DNA of 64,000 bases from assembly GCF_002943755.1 (NCBI RefSeq), contig NZ_MQUB01000001.1, forward strand, positions 714,501 through 778,500, written 5' to 3'. A program made the translations under genes and the position numbers. Shown piece by piece: positions 37,761-46,575 of the stretch. Below the pieces are notes generated by a model, which did not search any database, was not told the DNA's origin, and saw only the letters and a program-made list of their open reading frames with translations. Origin of the DNA: Aureitalea marina. Its GTDB lineage: Bacteria > Bacteroidota > Bacteroidia > Flavobacteriales > Flavobacteriaceae. Position 1 is the stretch's first letter; every line of letters starts with the position of its first letter.

Positions 37761-38627
37761 TCAACCCATGGATTCCATTCGCTCCTGAAAACTAGGAATA
37801 AAGGATCTCGAAACAGGAATGGGTATAGTCGCTCCCTCCAATTGAAGCTGGTAGCCAGAAGCATTGCCTTCTACGGAAAGAACTCTTCTTAAATTCACCA
37901 GATAGGACCTGTGTACTCTAACCAGGTCCGAGATGTCCTCTAGTTGATCGTCCAATTGTTTCATGGGCATGCGGATCAACTTCTGTTGTGTGGTGCCAGC
38001 TACTTCCAGGTAAAGATTGAGATAATTCTTTTCGGAATGTGCGTAGACAAAAGCATCTGGGTTAAGGGAAAAGTTATCCTGTTGTACGGTTGTCCGGATG
38101 GCAATGGATCGGTTCTGATCTGGTCTCTTTCTGGGTTGAATAATAATGGACTGAGCCTGGACCCGGTTTTGAAAGTAGAGGCGATTGAAATTAAGTGACA
38201 CCAACATCAACAGTAGAATACCCCCGATGAGATAGGTGTTCCTAATTTCCTCCAACAGGTATCTGGTGGTCCAGTTTCGCGGATTGTCGTATACGAAATC
38301 CCTGATGAAGAATTGAGCAATTCCAACAGCCAGAAGGAAAATACTCCACAAAAGAAGTTCCCTGCCTGTGGTCCAGTTGTCCTTATCGACCACAAAATGA
38401 GCAACAAACACCACCAACGCAATGGTTAGGCCAGCATTCAGACTATGGATCACGCAGATCCAAAAGAAGGAGAACTTCATCTCGGCCGGGTTATTTCCAA
38501 AAGGTTCGAAGAAATAATTGAAACTGGTGGAAGCCAGGAAAAGCAGTCCCAAAAGGATTATCAATGAACGTCCCCGATAGTAGTAGGGATAGGGTTGTTT
38601 TAAGAAAGTTCCAATAGAAGCGAGCAC
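37761..38627 (-). CDS. LytTR family membrane-bound transcriptional regulator
   Basis: A 288-residue protein with four hydrophobic segments in its first half (IILLGLLFLASTSFNYF, SLNAGLTIALVVFVAHFVV, LLLWSIFLLAVGIAQFF, LIGGILLLMLVSLNF) and a LytTR DNA-binding domain in the last about 100 residues (YAHSEKNYLNLYLEV, RVHRSYLVNLRRV, IPVSRSFIP). No receiver domain is present, so the sensor part is the membrane region. It probably senses a membrane or extracellular cue. It sits upstream of the acyltransferase gene and may regulate it. Confidence 0.9.
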   Translation of the reverse strand: MLASIGTFLKQPYPYYYRGRSLIILLGLLFLASTSFNYFFEPFGNNPAEMKFSFFWICVIHSLNAGLTIALVVFVAHFVVDKDNWTTGRELLLWSIFLLAVGIAQFFIRDFVYDNPRNWTTRYLLEEIRNTYLIGGILLLMLVSLNFNRLYFQNRVQAQSIIIQPRKRPDQNRSIAIRTTVQQDNFSLNPDAFVYAHSEKNYLNLYLEVAGTTQQKLIRMPMKQLDDQLEDISDLVRVHRSYLVNLRRVLSVEGNASGYQLQLEGATIPIPVSRSFIPSFQERMESMG

Positions 38628-38751
38628 ACCATTAACTTATCAGCCTCAAGTTACACAAGTTTGTTTAGTTGGATATCATACCCATAGACAAATTTGAAAG
38701 CGATTCGCAGTACGAAATTTTGTATCTTAACTATGGTCTAAAAAACATGCT

Positions 38752-39363
38752 ATGTTACTAAAGATATACCCTGAAAATCCTAATCCCAAACAGGTGGAAC
38801 AGGTAGTTGAGGTCCTGAAAAAAGGTGGTCTTATTGTCTTTCCTACGGATACGGTTTACGCTTTCGGTTGCGATCTGAACAACAATAAAGCCTTGCACAG
38901 GCTTGCAGATATCCGCGGTGTGGATCTGGCCAAAGCTAATTTCTCCTTTATCTGTTCGGACTTAAGCAATCTGAGTGACTTTACCAGGCAGATCGATAAC
39001 CCGACCTATAAGATTCTGAGACGGACCTTGCCAGGGCCCTACACCTTCATACTTCCGGGAAGTTCAAAATTACCTTCGGCCTTTAAAAAGAAAAAGGAGG
39101 TGGGGATCAGGGTACCGGATCATTCGGTGGCGAGATCCATAGTCGAGACTCTGGGTAACCCTTTAGTGTCTGCCTCCCTCTACGACGATGATGAGATCCT
39201 GGAATATACTACTGACCCGGAATTGATCCATGAAAAGTGGATAGACAAGGTCGATCTGGTCGTTGACTCTGGCTATGGGGGTAATGTTCCCTCAACGGTA
39301 ATTGACCTTAGAGGTGACCAGCCCGAATTGATAAGAGAGGGTAAGGGTAGTGTGGAGATCTAA
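38752..39363 (+). CDS. Sua5/YciO/YrdC family protein (threonylcarbamoyl-AMP synthase-like)
   Basis: A 203-residue cytoplasmic protein of the YrdC fold. The N-terminal GGLIVFPTDTVYAFGCD is the signature, with nucleotide/substrate motifs LRRTLPGPYTFILPGSSKLP and VGIRVPDHSVA, and the Ser-Thr patch VPSTVIDL near the end. TsaC members form threonylcarbamoyl-AMP for t6A37 tRNA modification. The DxxxANFSFICSDLSNLS text resembles the YciO-like branch often found as a second copy in Flavobacteriia, whose role is less certain. I therefore leave the symbol empty. Start ATG 38752 fits the family. Confidence 0.88.
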   Translation: MLLKIYPENPNPKQVEQVVEVLKKGGLIVFPTDTVYAFGCDLNNNKALHRLADIRGVDLAKANFSFICSDLSNLSDFTRQIDNPTYKILRRTLPGPYTFILPGSSKLPSAFKKKKEVGIRVPDHSVARSIVETLGNPLVSASLYDDDEILEYTTDPELIHEKWIDKVDLVVDSGYGGNVPSTVIDLRGDQPELIREGKGSVEI

Positions 39364-39368
39364 ACTAC

Positions 39369-39770
39369 TCAAGCCACATCAAAAGGCAATTTATCAGGCT
39401 CCAGATATCGTTCTCTTGCCTCCTCACTGGCCAGCAAGTCTTTGGAGTAGTGTTGCCCGATCAGCTCATTGAACCCCGTTAGAAGCCGGGGAAAATGACG
39501 AAGCAGATCTTCGAAACCTAATTCTGGTTTCCGATCCATAAATTGGGACATAGTGTAAACAGCTGCCTGGGTAAGGGTCTGGTGATATTTAGTTGCTGCA
39601 CCCCAATGAATTGTGTAGTCTTTGATCTGTTTGCTGATCAATTCACTGGCGGTATCACGGCCATGCTGTTTTATCTGGAGATAGGCCAACCTTAGGTGAG
39701 CCTTATGATCAAACTGGTCAGGGGGGAGTTGGGCTGAACCAAAGGCCGTTAAAAATTCCTGATCCTTCAT
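39369..39770 (-). CDS. Uncharacterised small protein with DHxAHLRLAY motif
   Basis: A 133-residue cytoplasmic protein. Visible features are FDHKAHLRLAYLQIKQHG near residue 25, with two histidines in a helix, and YHQTLTQAAVYTMSQFM in the middle. It resembles an uncharacterised helical family having an F-x-H-x-x-H-L-x-x-A motif; this is recollection, not a search. I chose ATG 39770 rather than an upstream in-frame ATG at 39821, because the intervening sequence is the rho-independent terminator of the OmpA-like gene (39789-39812). Whether the gene has its own promoter or depends on read-through is unclear. Confidence 0.7.
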   Translation of the reverse strand: MKDQEFLTAFGSAQLPPDQFDHKAHLRLAYLQIKQHGRDTASELISKQIKDYTIHWGAATKYHQTLTQAAVYTMSQFMDRKPELGFEDLLRHFPRLLTGFNELIGQHYSKDLLASEEARERYLEPDKLPFDVA

Positions 39771-39788
39771 GGGCTCAATATACGCATT

Positions 39789-39812
39789 AAAAAACCCGGC
39801 CGAAGCCGGGTC
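39789..39812 (-). terminator. Terminator of the OmpA-like gene
   Basis: On the minus strand: the stem ACCCGGC with a UUCG tetraloop and GCCGGGT, followed by six T residues. It lies 23 bp after the OmpA-like stop codon. Confidence 0.9.
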
Positions 39813-39834
39813 AATTATCATTGTCTTTAATTAC

Positions 39835-40677
39835 CTAGTCATTGATCGCAGGATCCTTAAGACCTTCTTCGATCATGCTGTAGAACTGATCCAGTTTAGG
39901 TAAAACCGCGATCCTTGTTCTTCTGTTCTTGGCTTTGCCTTCCCGTGTTTCGTTGCTCGCAACCGGAATGTATTCGCTGCGTCCTCCTGCCGTCATACGC
40001 GCTGGGCTCACACCAAAATCATTCTGAAGAATACGCACTACTGAGGTCGCTCGCAGAACACTCAGGTCCCAGTTGTCTTTGATGGATGCTGTGGCTATCG
40101 GATCGTCATCCGTATGGCCTTCCACGATGAATTCGAAGTCGGGCTTGGCGTTTACAACCTGAGCTACTTTACCCAGGATCTCTCTGGCTTGAGGAGTAAC
40201 AGTATAACTACCACTTCTAAACAATAACTTGTCCGAGATATTTACGATAACCACTCCCTTGTCTACGCTAATTTCAATGTCAGTATCGTCCAGGTTCCCT
40301 AACACTCCCTTCAGGCTCTGAACCAGGGCCAGGTTAACGGAGTCTCTTCTTGTTAAGGCATCACGTAATTTATTGATGGTAAGATCCTTTTCCTTAAGAC
40401 TTTCCAGTGAACGCTCCAGGTTTTCGGCACCTTTCTTGGTCAGATCTGTAAAGTTCCCGATCTGGTTGATCAATTCTTTGTTGGTGTCGTTCAGCGAGGC
40501 CAATTGGCTTCTGAGGGCGTCCTTCTCGTCCTCGCAACTGTTCAATTTTACGGTTGTCGTATTAAGACGATCCTGAGTGTCCCGTTGTTTGGCCTCCAAT
40601 TCAGCATATTTCTTATTGGATACACAGGAAGTAAAAATCAAACCGCTGCAAGCGGCAAGGATAAAGAGCTTTTTCAT
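39835..40677 (-). CDS. OmpA-family lipoprotein with coiled coil
   Basis: A 280-residue protein with lipoprotein signal (MKKLFILAACSGLIFTSC, Cys18), a coiled-coil region (about 25-120, with many heptad Leu and SLNDTNKELINQIGNFTDL) and a C-terminal OmpA domain (about 145-270). The peptidoglycan-binding motif is EFIVEGHTDDDPIA followed by NWDLSVLRATSVVRIL, containing the Asp and Arg that contact diaminopimelate. It should be tethered to the outer membrane and bind peptidoglycan. It has its own -7 element (40700-40707) and terminator, and is a single transcript. Confidence 0.92.
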   Translation of the reverse strand: MKKLFILAACSGLIFTSCVSNKKYAELEAKQRDTQDRLNTTTVKLNSCEDEKDALRSQLASLNDTNKELINQIGNFTDLTKKGAENLERSLESLKEKDLTINKLRDALTRRDSVNLALVQSLKGVLGNLDDTDIEISVDKGVVIVNISDKLLFRSGSYTVTPQAREILGKVAQVVNAKPDFEFIVEGHTDDDPIATASIKDNWDLSVLRATSVVRILQNDFGVSPARMTAGGRSEYIPVASNETREGKAKNRRTRIAVLPKLDQFYSMIEEGLKDPAIND

Positions 40678-40699
40678 TGTAATGTGTTTTAGGGTTAGT

Positions 40700-40707
40700 C
40701 AAAATTA
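40700..40707 (-). promoter_or_regulatory. -7 element for the OmpA-like gene (TAATTTTG)
   Basis: The minus strand reads TAATTTTG, an exact TANNTTTG match, 23 bp upstream of the start codon. Confidence 0.5.
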
Positions 40708-40759
40708 GGAAAACAGCTGGAAGCGCTCTTTCACTTAACAATACTTTAAGCAAGACAGC

Positions 40760-41751
40760 CTAAAGCCTGTTAAAGGTACGTTTTTTTAACAGAAAATAAC
40801 TCCTGACAATCGAGCCATTTTCAAAATATTTAAGGCCTGTCGCCCAACGTTGACGTTTCACTCGAAAGCTGGAAATCAGCCGATAAAAGCCAATATGTGC
40901 ACGGAGAACTGCGGTGGCGTGTTTGGGTTGAAACTTGATTAAGAAACGAAGTACTGCCAATGCATCTAGGATCAATCTAGCCAAAATAACAAAGTAGGCC
41001 TGCCAGCCCTTAACGTTTTTAAAGATCACCAAGAGAGAGTTCCTAAAATTAAGATAGGTTTTCCTACTGCTGGCGGTGTCTAAAGTGCCACCGCCCAGGT
41101 GGTAGACCACCGAGTGGGGAGTAAATAGGACTATTCCACCTTGGCTTTGAAGTCTCCAGCACAGATCGATCTCTTCATGGTGGGCAAAGAGATCTTCATC
41201 CAAACCATCTACTTCCCAGTATTTTTGACGCTTGACCACAAGACAGGCCCGCTGGCCCAGAAGATGGGACGGACGTCGTCATATTGACCTTCGTCGTTTT
41301 CAATATGTTCAAATATCCTGCCTCGGCAGTAAGGATATCCCAGCTTATCCAGGAATCCACCTGCAGCACCCGCATAATCAAAACGATCGCGATGCTGGTG
41401 GTTAACAATCTTTGGTTGTATTGCAACGCAGCCTGGGTTTTCTTCGAAAAGTTTGATAAGGGGATCGATCCAGTTGGGAGTAACCTCTACATCGCTGTTC
41501 AATAAAATGTAAACCTCTTCCTCTATCTGTTTCAATCCTTGGTTATAGCCACCCGCATAACCCAGATTCTGTGGAAGCGAAATGACCTTAAGATCGGGAT
41601 AGGTAATTTTCAGCCAGTCTACAGATCCGTCCTCGGAACCATTGTCGATCACATAGATTGAATGCCCTTGACTATTGACTACAACCGATGGCAGAAATTG
41701 CTTGAGGAGGGGGATTCCATTCCAGTTAAGTATGACAACAGCCACTTTCAC
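40760..41751 (-). pseudogene. GT2 glycosyltransferase with a one-base frameshift
   Basis: Two reading frames together encode one family 2 glycosyltransferase. The upstream part (from 41751) starts MKVAVVILNWNGIPLLKQFL and has YVIDNGSEDGSVDWL and YILLNSDVEV (metal-binding DxD equivalent). It runs to FWASGPVL and then stops at 41209. The downstream part (to 40760) continues in another frame with VVKRQKYWEVDGLDEDLFAH and the acceptor motif HHEEIDLCWRL. Homologues read FWASGACLVVK at the join. This matches the loss of one G in the CCC run at 41248-41250 (plus strand). Adding one base makes 993 bases, 331 codons, a normal length. It may be a real mutation, phase variation or a sequencing error. 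Confidence 0.85.
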
Positions 41752-41760
41752 GCTCGCAAG

Positions 41761-42213
41761 TTAATTACTAATTGTATACGCAGGAATTTCCTTCAAAAAA
41801 TGATAGGACGCATTGTCCTGATCTACCTGGCAACAATAATGAGACAGTCCGTTGCCAATTAATAAAAAGTCTGCCTGAAGGCTGAGGTGATAGCGAGCGA
41901 TCTGATCGAAGGTCTCTTGATCTATCCTCACCTGCGGAGCTTTGCATTCTACCAAGATACGAACTCGTCCATTTGGATAGAAGACCACGATATCATAACG
42001 TTTGGGTTGCCCGTGGACGCTGATCTTCTTTTCTACGTTGATCAGGGTAGGGGGATAGTGCTTGATTTCCATCAGGTAGCTGAGGTAATGTTGACGGACC
42101 CATTCTTCCGGTGTAAGGATCACAAATTTTTTTCGGATCCGGTCGAAGATCAAGCTTTTGTTTTCCCTATTTTTGAATCGGAACTGAAATTCCGGAAAGT
42201 TCAGCTTTTCCAC
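41761..42213 (-). CDS. HsdR-N domain protein, stand-alone nuclease-like
   Basis: A 150-residue protein equal to the N-terminal domain of type I restriction enzyme R subunits (HSDR_N), without helicase parts. The PD-(D/E)XK core is visible: KRYDIVVFYPNGRVRILVEC followed by KAP gives D...ExK, with the earlier Glu in TPEEWVRQHYLSYL. No HsdS or HsdM gene is near, so this is not a restriction system. Such stand-alone proteins are frequent beside holA in Flavobacteriia and have unknown function. It is divergent from holA with a 47-bp gap and ends 9 bp before the start of the glycosyltransferase frame, on the same strand. Confidence 0.86.
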   Translation of the reverse strand: MEKLNFPEFQFRFKNRENKSLIFDRIRKKFVILTPEEWVRQHYLSYLMEIKHYPPTLINVEKKISVHGQPKRYDIVVFYPNGRVRILVECKAPQVRIDQETFDQIARYHLSLQADFLLIGNGLSHYCCQVDQDNASYHFLKEIPAYTISN

Positions 42214-42260
42214 AGCCGCAAATTACGTATTACAACCCAATCTAAACCTGCTTCAAAACC

Positions 42261-43262
42261 ATGGCCTTGGAAGAAGTCCAAAAAATAGTTCAGGCAGTTC
42301 GCTCCGGCAATCCAGCACCCATATACCTGCTGCATGGCCCGGAGCCCTATTATGTCGATCTGATCAGTTCCATCATCGAGAAAGAACTATTGAGCGAAGA
42401 AGAAAAGGGATTTAACCAGGTAGTGCTTTACGGCCGGGATGTCCAGATCAACGATCTGGTGGCCCAGGCCAAACGATATCCCATGATGGCTCCCAGGCAA
42501 GTGATCATTCTGAAAGAGGCCCAGGATCTGGCCCGGACCATTGATCAATTGGCCCCCTATGCCGAAAATCCTCAACCAACCACCGTATTGGTTATTGCCT
42601 ACAAGTACAAAAAACTAGATAGCCGTAAGAAACTGGTCAAAGCCATCAGGGACAAAGGAGTGGTCTTTGAAAGTAAGAAGCTCTACGATAATCAGCTCCC
42701 GGAATGGATCCGGCAGGTACTGGCCCTGAAAGGATATTCCATAGTACCTAAAGCAGCTCAAATGCTGGTCGAATTCCTGGGTAATGACTTGAGTAAGATC
42801 GATAATGAGCTCAATAAATTGATGCTGCTGATCCCGGAAGGTCAATCCATCACCCCGGAACTAGTAGAGCGAAACATTGGGATCTCGAAGGATTTCAACA
42901 ACTTCGAATTACAGGCTGCTATTGCCGAGCGGGATGAGAAGAAAGCCTTCGGGATCGTGCATTATTTTGGACAGAACCCTAAGAGCCATCCCTTACTTAT
43001 GACCACGGCAATTATGTATGGCTTCTTTACTAAGCTGATGAAGTATCATGCTCTTATAGATAAGTCTAAAGCATCGCAAGCCCTGGGTATGTCCAATTAT
43101 AATGTGAGACAATACAGAACGGCTGCCAGTAATTATCCCATGAAGAAAGTGAGCCGGGTGATAGGCTCGATAAGAACAATCGACATGAAAGCCAAAGGGG
43201 TGGAATACACCGGCTCTCATGCCGAATTATATAAGGAATTACTCCTTCAGATCATGCGCTAA
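42261..43262 (+). CDS. holA: DNA polymerase III subunit delta
   Basis: A 333-residue clamp-loader subunit that opens the beta clamp. The start MALEEVQKIVQAVRSGNPAP is followed by IYLLHGPEPYYVDLI, the usual P-loop-less nucleotide-fold start of HolA. RQVIILKEAQDLART and ELNKLMLLIPEGQSIT match the family, and the C-terminal alpha domain ends near YTGSHAELYKELLLQIM. The length is normal. The sequence shows no Walker A, as expected for delta. Confidence 0.95.
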   Translation: MALEEVQKIVQAVRSGNPAPIYLLHGPEPYYVDLISSIIEKELLSEEEKGFNQVVLYGRDVQINDLVAQAKRYPMMAPRQVIILKEAQDLARTIDQLAPYAENPQPTTVLVIAYKYKKLDSRKKLVKAIRDKGVVFESKKLYDNQLPEWIRQVLALKGYSIVPKAAQMLVEFLGNDLSKIDNELNKLMLLIPEGQSITPELVERNIGISKDFNNFELQAAIAERDEKKAFGIVHYFGQNPKSHPLLMTTAIMYGFFTKLMKYHALIDKSKASQALGMSNYNVRQYRTAASNYPMKKVSRVIGSIRTIDMKAKGVEYTGSHAELYKELLLQIMR

Positions 43263-43268
43263 GGGACC

Positions 43269-43640
43269 TTATCTGCGGTCTAGGGAATATTTACCAGCTC
43301 CCATAATACCTATGGCCACAAAGGCGACCAGATAGAATAAAGCCTTTTCTTTGGTTCCGACCGGATCACCGGCGTGAACGATAAAGGCGGCAACAGCCAT
43401 GGTAATAGCCGCAAGGGCAGCCGCTAATCGCGTCTTATACCCAATAATTATCAGCATTGGGGCAATGGCCTCACCAACTACTGCAGCTATAAGTGAAATA
43501 GTGGATCCCCATCCGATGGGATCAGGAAAATCGAAATCTCCATTAAAGAGTTTGAGCAATTTGGGGATGCCGTGGGTAAGCATCAAGGCGGAAACACCTA
43601 TCCTCAGGATAAGCATTCCCAGGTCTTTGTTTCGATTCAT
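43269..43640 (-). CDS. DoxX family membrane protein
   Basis: A 123-residue membrane protein with four hydrophobic segments (MLILRIGVSALMLTHGIP, TISLIAAVVGEAIAPMLIII, LAAALAAITMAVAAFIV, LFYLVAFVAIGIMGAG). The N-terminal R-I-x-x-G-x-x-x-x-x-H-G-x-P pattern is typical of DoxX proteins. Members are associated with quinone or thiosulfate oxidation in archaea and with redox stress in bacteria, but the function here is unknown. It converges with holA with a 6-bp gap. Confidence 0.9.
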   Translation of the reverse strand: MNRNKDLGMLILRIGVSALMLTHGIPKLLKLFNGDFDFPDPIGWGSTISLIAAVVGEAIAPMLIIIGYKTRLAAALAAITMAVAAFIVHAGDPVGTKEKALFYLVAFVAIGIMGAGKYSLDRR

Positions 43641-43985
43641 AAGTTAAGTTTAGTTGTTATCGGCATTGAATGTAAGCAATTTCTGCTCAAATAGTATTGG
43701 AATTATCTTCAGGAACAGCCAGCTGTGAGGACGGGGTTCCCCAGGATTGTTGGTTAACTTTCTCATATTGTGTTGATCAGCTAATAGAAATAGTCCTGAA
43801 GAACTGAGAGGTAACAAGGACACCTTCTTGGATGAACCATCTTTATGCACCATTCAGGTTCAATTGTAAACCGGAACCAGGATGTCTAACCACAAAAATT
43901 TTATGAGTTTACATCCAATTTTGACTGACTTCCCCTAGAAGACGGCTTTTTTTATCCGTAATTTTGTGAGACGATCGAAAACTGC
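43641..43985. other. Intergenic stretch before menA
   Basis: This 345-bp region holds no confident gene. A 67-codon leftward frame (43650-43853) would end 9 bp before the DoxX start, but it has no recognised motif and its composition is unremarkable; I give it low weight. A -7 element for menA lies at 43959-43966. The rest is unassigned. Confidence 0.4.
43959..43966 (+). promoter_or_regulatory. -7 element for menA (TAATTTTG)
   Basis: An exact TANNTTTG match 19 bp upstream of the menA ATG. No clear -33 TTTG is seen. Confidence 0.5.
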
Positions 43986-44888
43986 ATGAGTAAGACCAAA
44001 GCCTGGATAGAGGCTGCACGTTTAAGGACTTTACCCTTATCCCTTTCGGGTATTATCGCCGCGGCTGCGGTGGCGATCACAGAGGATGTTTTCTCGGGTG
44101 TGATTTTTACCCTTTCCCTACTCACAACGCTATCCTTCCAGATCCTTTCCAATTTTGCAAACGATTATGGCGACGGCGTGAAAGGTACCGATAATGACGA
44201 ACGCCTTGGACCCAAGCGGGCATTGCAATCTGGAATCTTGACTGCTCACGAATTGAAACAGGGCATGCTGTTTAATAGTGTAGTCAGTATGCTGCTGTCT
44301 GCGATTTTGATACTGATTGCCTTTTGGGAAAGAGATTGGATGTACATGGCCATTTATGCAGGTCTGGGAGTGTTTGCTGTGACGGCAGCCATCACCTACA
44401 CCGTGGGCAAAGGAGCTTATGGTTATATCGGTTTGGGAGACCTCTTTGTCTTTTTGTTCTTCGGCATCATCGGGGTGGTCGCGGCTTACTTTCTATATAC
44501 GGACCAGCTGAATTATGAGATCGTTTGGCTATCCCTAAGTGTCGGATGCCTCAGTACAGCCGTACTCAACCTGAATAATATGAGAGATCGTGATAACGAT
44601 GCCAATGTGGGTAAGATCACCCTGGCGGTCAGGTTAGGCGAGAAGGGAGCCCTTCTTTATCACAGTTTGCTTGTGGTTACGGCCATCGTTTTTGCACTTC
44701 GGTTCATGTTATCCAAAGACAACACCATCTGGTTAATTCCTGCTTTGGCCTTGATACCCCTGATCATACACTTGATTCGAGTTGTAAGGATCAAAGAACC
44801 CGCTGGTTTTGACCCCGAACTCAAGAAGGTTGCCCTATCTACTTTTGCCCTATCTATACTTATCTTTATCTGTAGTTTGATCGTTTAA
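43986..44888 (+). CDS. menA: 1,4-dihydroxy-2-naphthoate polyprenyltransferase
   Basis: A 300-residue UbiA-type membrane prenyltransferase with about eight hydrophobic segments. The first Asp-rich motif is NFANDYGDGVKGTDNDERLG and the second is NLNNMRDRDNDANVGKITLA, which bind the prenyl diphosphate through magnesium. It attaches the isoprenoid chain to DHNA, giving demethylmenaquinone in the cytoplasmic membrane. MBL hydrolase, menC, CPBP and menE genes follow on the same strand, consistent with a menaquinone cluster. Confidence 0.95.
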   Translation: MSKTKAWIEAARLRTLPLSLSGIIAAAAVAITEDVFSGVIFTLSLLTTLSFQILSNFANDYGDGVKGTDNDERLGPKRALQSGILTAHELKQGMLFNSVVSMLLSAILILIAFWERDWMYMAIYAGLGVFAVTAAITYTVGKGAYGYIGLGDLFVFLFFGIIGVVAAYFLYTDQLNYEIVWLSLSVGCLSTAVLNLNNMRDRDNDANVGKITLAVRLGEKGALLYHSLLVVTAIVFALRFMLSKDNTIWLIPALALIPLIIHLIRVVRIKEPAGFDPELKKVALSTFALSILIFICSLIV

Positions 44889-44908
44889 TATCATTAAAAC
44901 CTGGCAGT

Positions 44909-45589
44909 ATGAAAATCAATTTTTACGGGCACAATTGCCTAGGCATAGAAGTAGGTGAGACCAAGTTACTGATCGACCCATTTATTAGTGGAAACCCACT
45001 GATCACCGATCAAGTAAACAAAGATCAAATACCGGCCGATTATATTCTGCTGACCCATGCCCATCAGGATCATACCCTGGATGCGGAGGAAATAGCACGT
45101 AGAACGGGTGCTACCATTGTGAGCAACTACGAGATCGCCATGTATTATCAAGAAAAGGGACTGACTGTTCATCCCATGAACCACGGGGGTAATTGGAACT
45201 TTGATTTTGGGCGAGTGAAGTATGTGAATGCCATCCATACCAGTAGTTTTCCGGACGGAGCTAACGGCGGGCAGCCGGGAGGGTTTGTAATAGAAGGGGA
45301 ACACAAGAACATTTACATAGCCGGGGATACCGCCCTGACCATGGATATGAAACTCATTCCCATGCAGACCAAACTCGACTTGGCTATTTTACCCATCGGT
45401 GACAACTTCACAATGGGAATAGCAGATGCTATCATTGCCAGTGATTTTGTTGACTGCGATAAGATCCTGGGAGTACATTACGATACCTTTGGTTATATAG
45501 AGATCGACCAGGACGAGGCCAAGCGAAAGTTCTTCGAGGCTGGAAAGGACTTGATGTTATTATCCATTGGCGAATCTATTGAGCTCTAG
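44909..45589 (+). CDS. Metallo-beta-lactamase fold metal-dependent hydrolase (UPF0173-like)
   Basis: A 226-residue cytoplasmic protein of the UPF0173 group. The start MKINFYGHNCLGIEVGETK and the metal motif LLTHAHQDHTLD (HxHxDH) are characteristic, followed by a His in NHGGNWNFDF, an Asp in IAGDTALTMD and a terminal His in LGVHYDTFG. It lies 20 bp after menA and 9 bp before menC, so it is almost certainly in the same transcript. A role in menaquinone synthesis is possible but unproven. Confidence 0.93.
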   Translation: MKINFYGHNCLGIEVGETKLLIDPFISGNPLITDQVNKDQIPADYILLTHAHQDHTLDAEEIARRTGATIVSNYEIAMYYQEKGLTVHPMNHGGNWNFDFGRVKYVNAIHTSSFPDGANGGQPGGFVIEGEHKNIYIAGDTALTMDMKLIPMQTKLDLAILPIGDNFTMGIADAIIASDFVDCDKILGVHYDTFGYIEIDQDEAKRKFFEAGKDLMLLSIGESIEL

Positions 45590-45598
45590 ACGCTAATT

Positions 45599-46573
45599 AT
45601 GCAAGCAGAATACAAGCGCTACCTGCTGCATTTCAAACAACCCGGAGGCACTTCCAGGGGAGTACTGCATGATAAGGAAACCTGGTTTCTCATCCTTCGG
45701 CAAGGCCATGAAATCGGCCTTGGAGAATGTGGGCTATTTCGGGGACTCAGTTCGGACGATCGGCCGGATTACGAGCAGCAACTGGCCAAAACCTGTGATC
45801 ATATTAACTCTCCCTTGGAGGAACTATTAGAGATGAACAAGGAATTTCCGTCTATTCGCATTGGGTTGGAAATGGCCTTTCGTTCTTTGGAAAACTCGGA
45901 TTCCAGTCAGGTTTATCCATCAGAGTTTTCAATGAATGGACATCCTATTCCCATCAATGGATTGGTGTGGATGGGAGATCCGGATTTTATGCGAAAACAG
46001 ATCCGGGAAAAAATTGACCGTGGTTTCGATTGTGTCAAACTCAAGATCGGTGCCCTGGATTTCGATACCGAATTGGAGTTGTTAAAAGAGGTGAGAAGAC
46101 ACTATTCTTACAATGAGATCATGCTCAGGGTCGACGCCAATGGTGCTTTCCATCCTGATGAAGCCATGGGGAAGCTTGAACAATTACACAAGCTGGATAT
46201 TCACTCCATCGAACAACCTATTGCCGCCGGACAGTGGAAGGAAATGGCCGAACTTTGTAAACACACACCACTTCCCATAGCACTGGACGAGGAGCTGATT
46301 GGGGTACACCATTTACAGGATCGCAAGCAACTGATGGAGGAGATCAGACCGCAATACCTCATTCTAAAACCCAGTCTTCTGGGGGGATTTGCCAGTTGTG
46401 ATCAATGGATCGATCTGGCAGGCCAATACGGTGCTGGATGGTGGGTCACATCGGCTCTGGAAAGCAATATTGGACTCAATGCCATTGCCCAATATACCTT
46501 TACGAAAAATAGTAAATTGCCGCAGGGATTGGGGACCGGGGCTTGTTTCACAATAATATACCGTCTCCTCTAA
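45599..46573 (+). CDS. menC: o-Succinylbenzoate synthase
   Basis: A 324-residue enzyme of the enolase superfamily, dehydrating SHCHC to o-succinylbenzoate in menaquinone synthesis. The catalytic KxK is in FDCVKLKIGALDFD, metal ligands are in RVDANGAF, SIEQPIA and IALDEELIG, and the second lysine is in YLILKPSLLGGF. Its position after menA and the MBL hydrolase, and before menE, supports the assignment over other enolase-superfamily functions such as N-acylamino acid racemase. Confidence 0.9.
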   Translation: MQAEYKRYLLHFKQPGGTSRGVLHDKETWFLILRQGHEIGLGECGLFRGLSSDDRPDYEQQLAKTCDHINSPLEELLEMNKEFPSIRIGLEMAFRSLENSDSSQVYPSEFSMNGHPIPINGLVWMGDPDFMRKQIREKIDRGFDCVKLKIGALDFDTELELLKEVRRHYSYNEIMLRVDANGAFHPDEAMGKLEQLHKLDIHSIEQPIAAGQWKEMAELCKHTPLPIALDEELIGVHHLQDRKQLMEEIRPQYLILKPSLLGGFASCDQWIDLAGQYGAGWWVTSALESNIGLNAIAQYTFTKNSKLPQGLGTGACFTIIYRLL

Positions 46574-46575
46574 TT

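Noticed and set aside
39771-39821. Longer N-terminus of the DHxAHLRLAY protein from ATG 39821
   Set aside because: The extra codons coincide with the OmpA-like gene's terminator hairpin and its T-run, so the extension is not coding.
41761-42213. Possible restriction-modification locus
   Set aside because: Only the HsdR N-terminal domain is present; no helicase, methylase or specificity gene lies nearby.
43650-43853. 67-codon leftward frame before the DoxX gene
   Set aside because: It has no motif, signal peptide or promoter, so it is not called as a gene. It remains the only open frame in the 345-bp gap and could be real.
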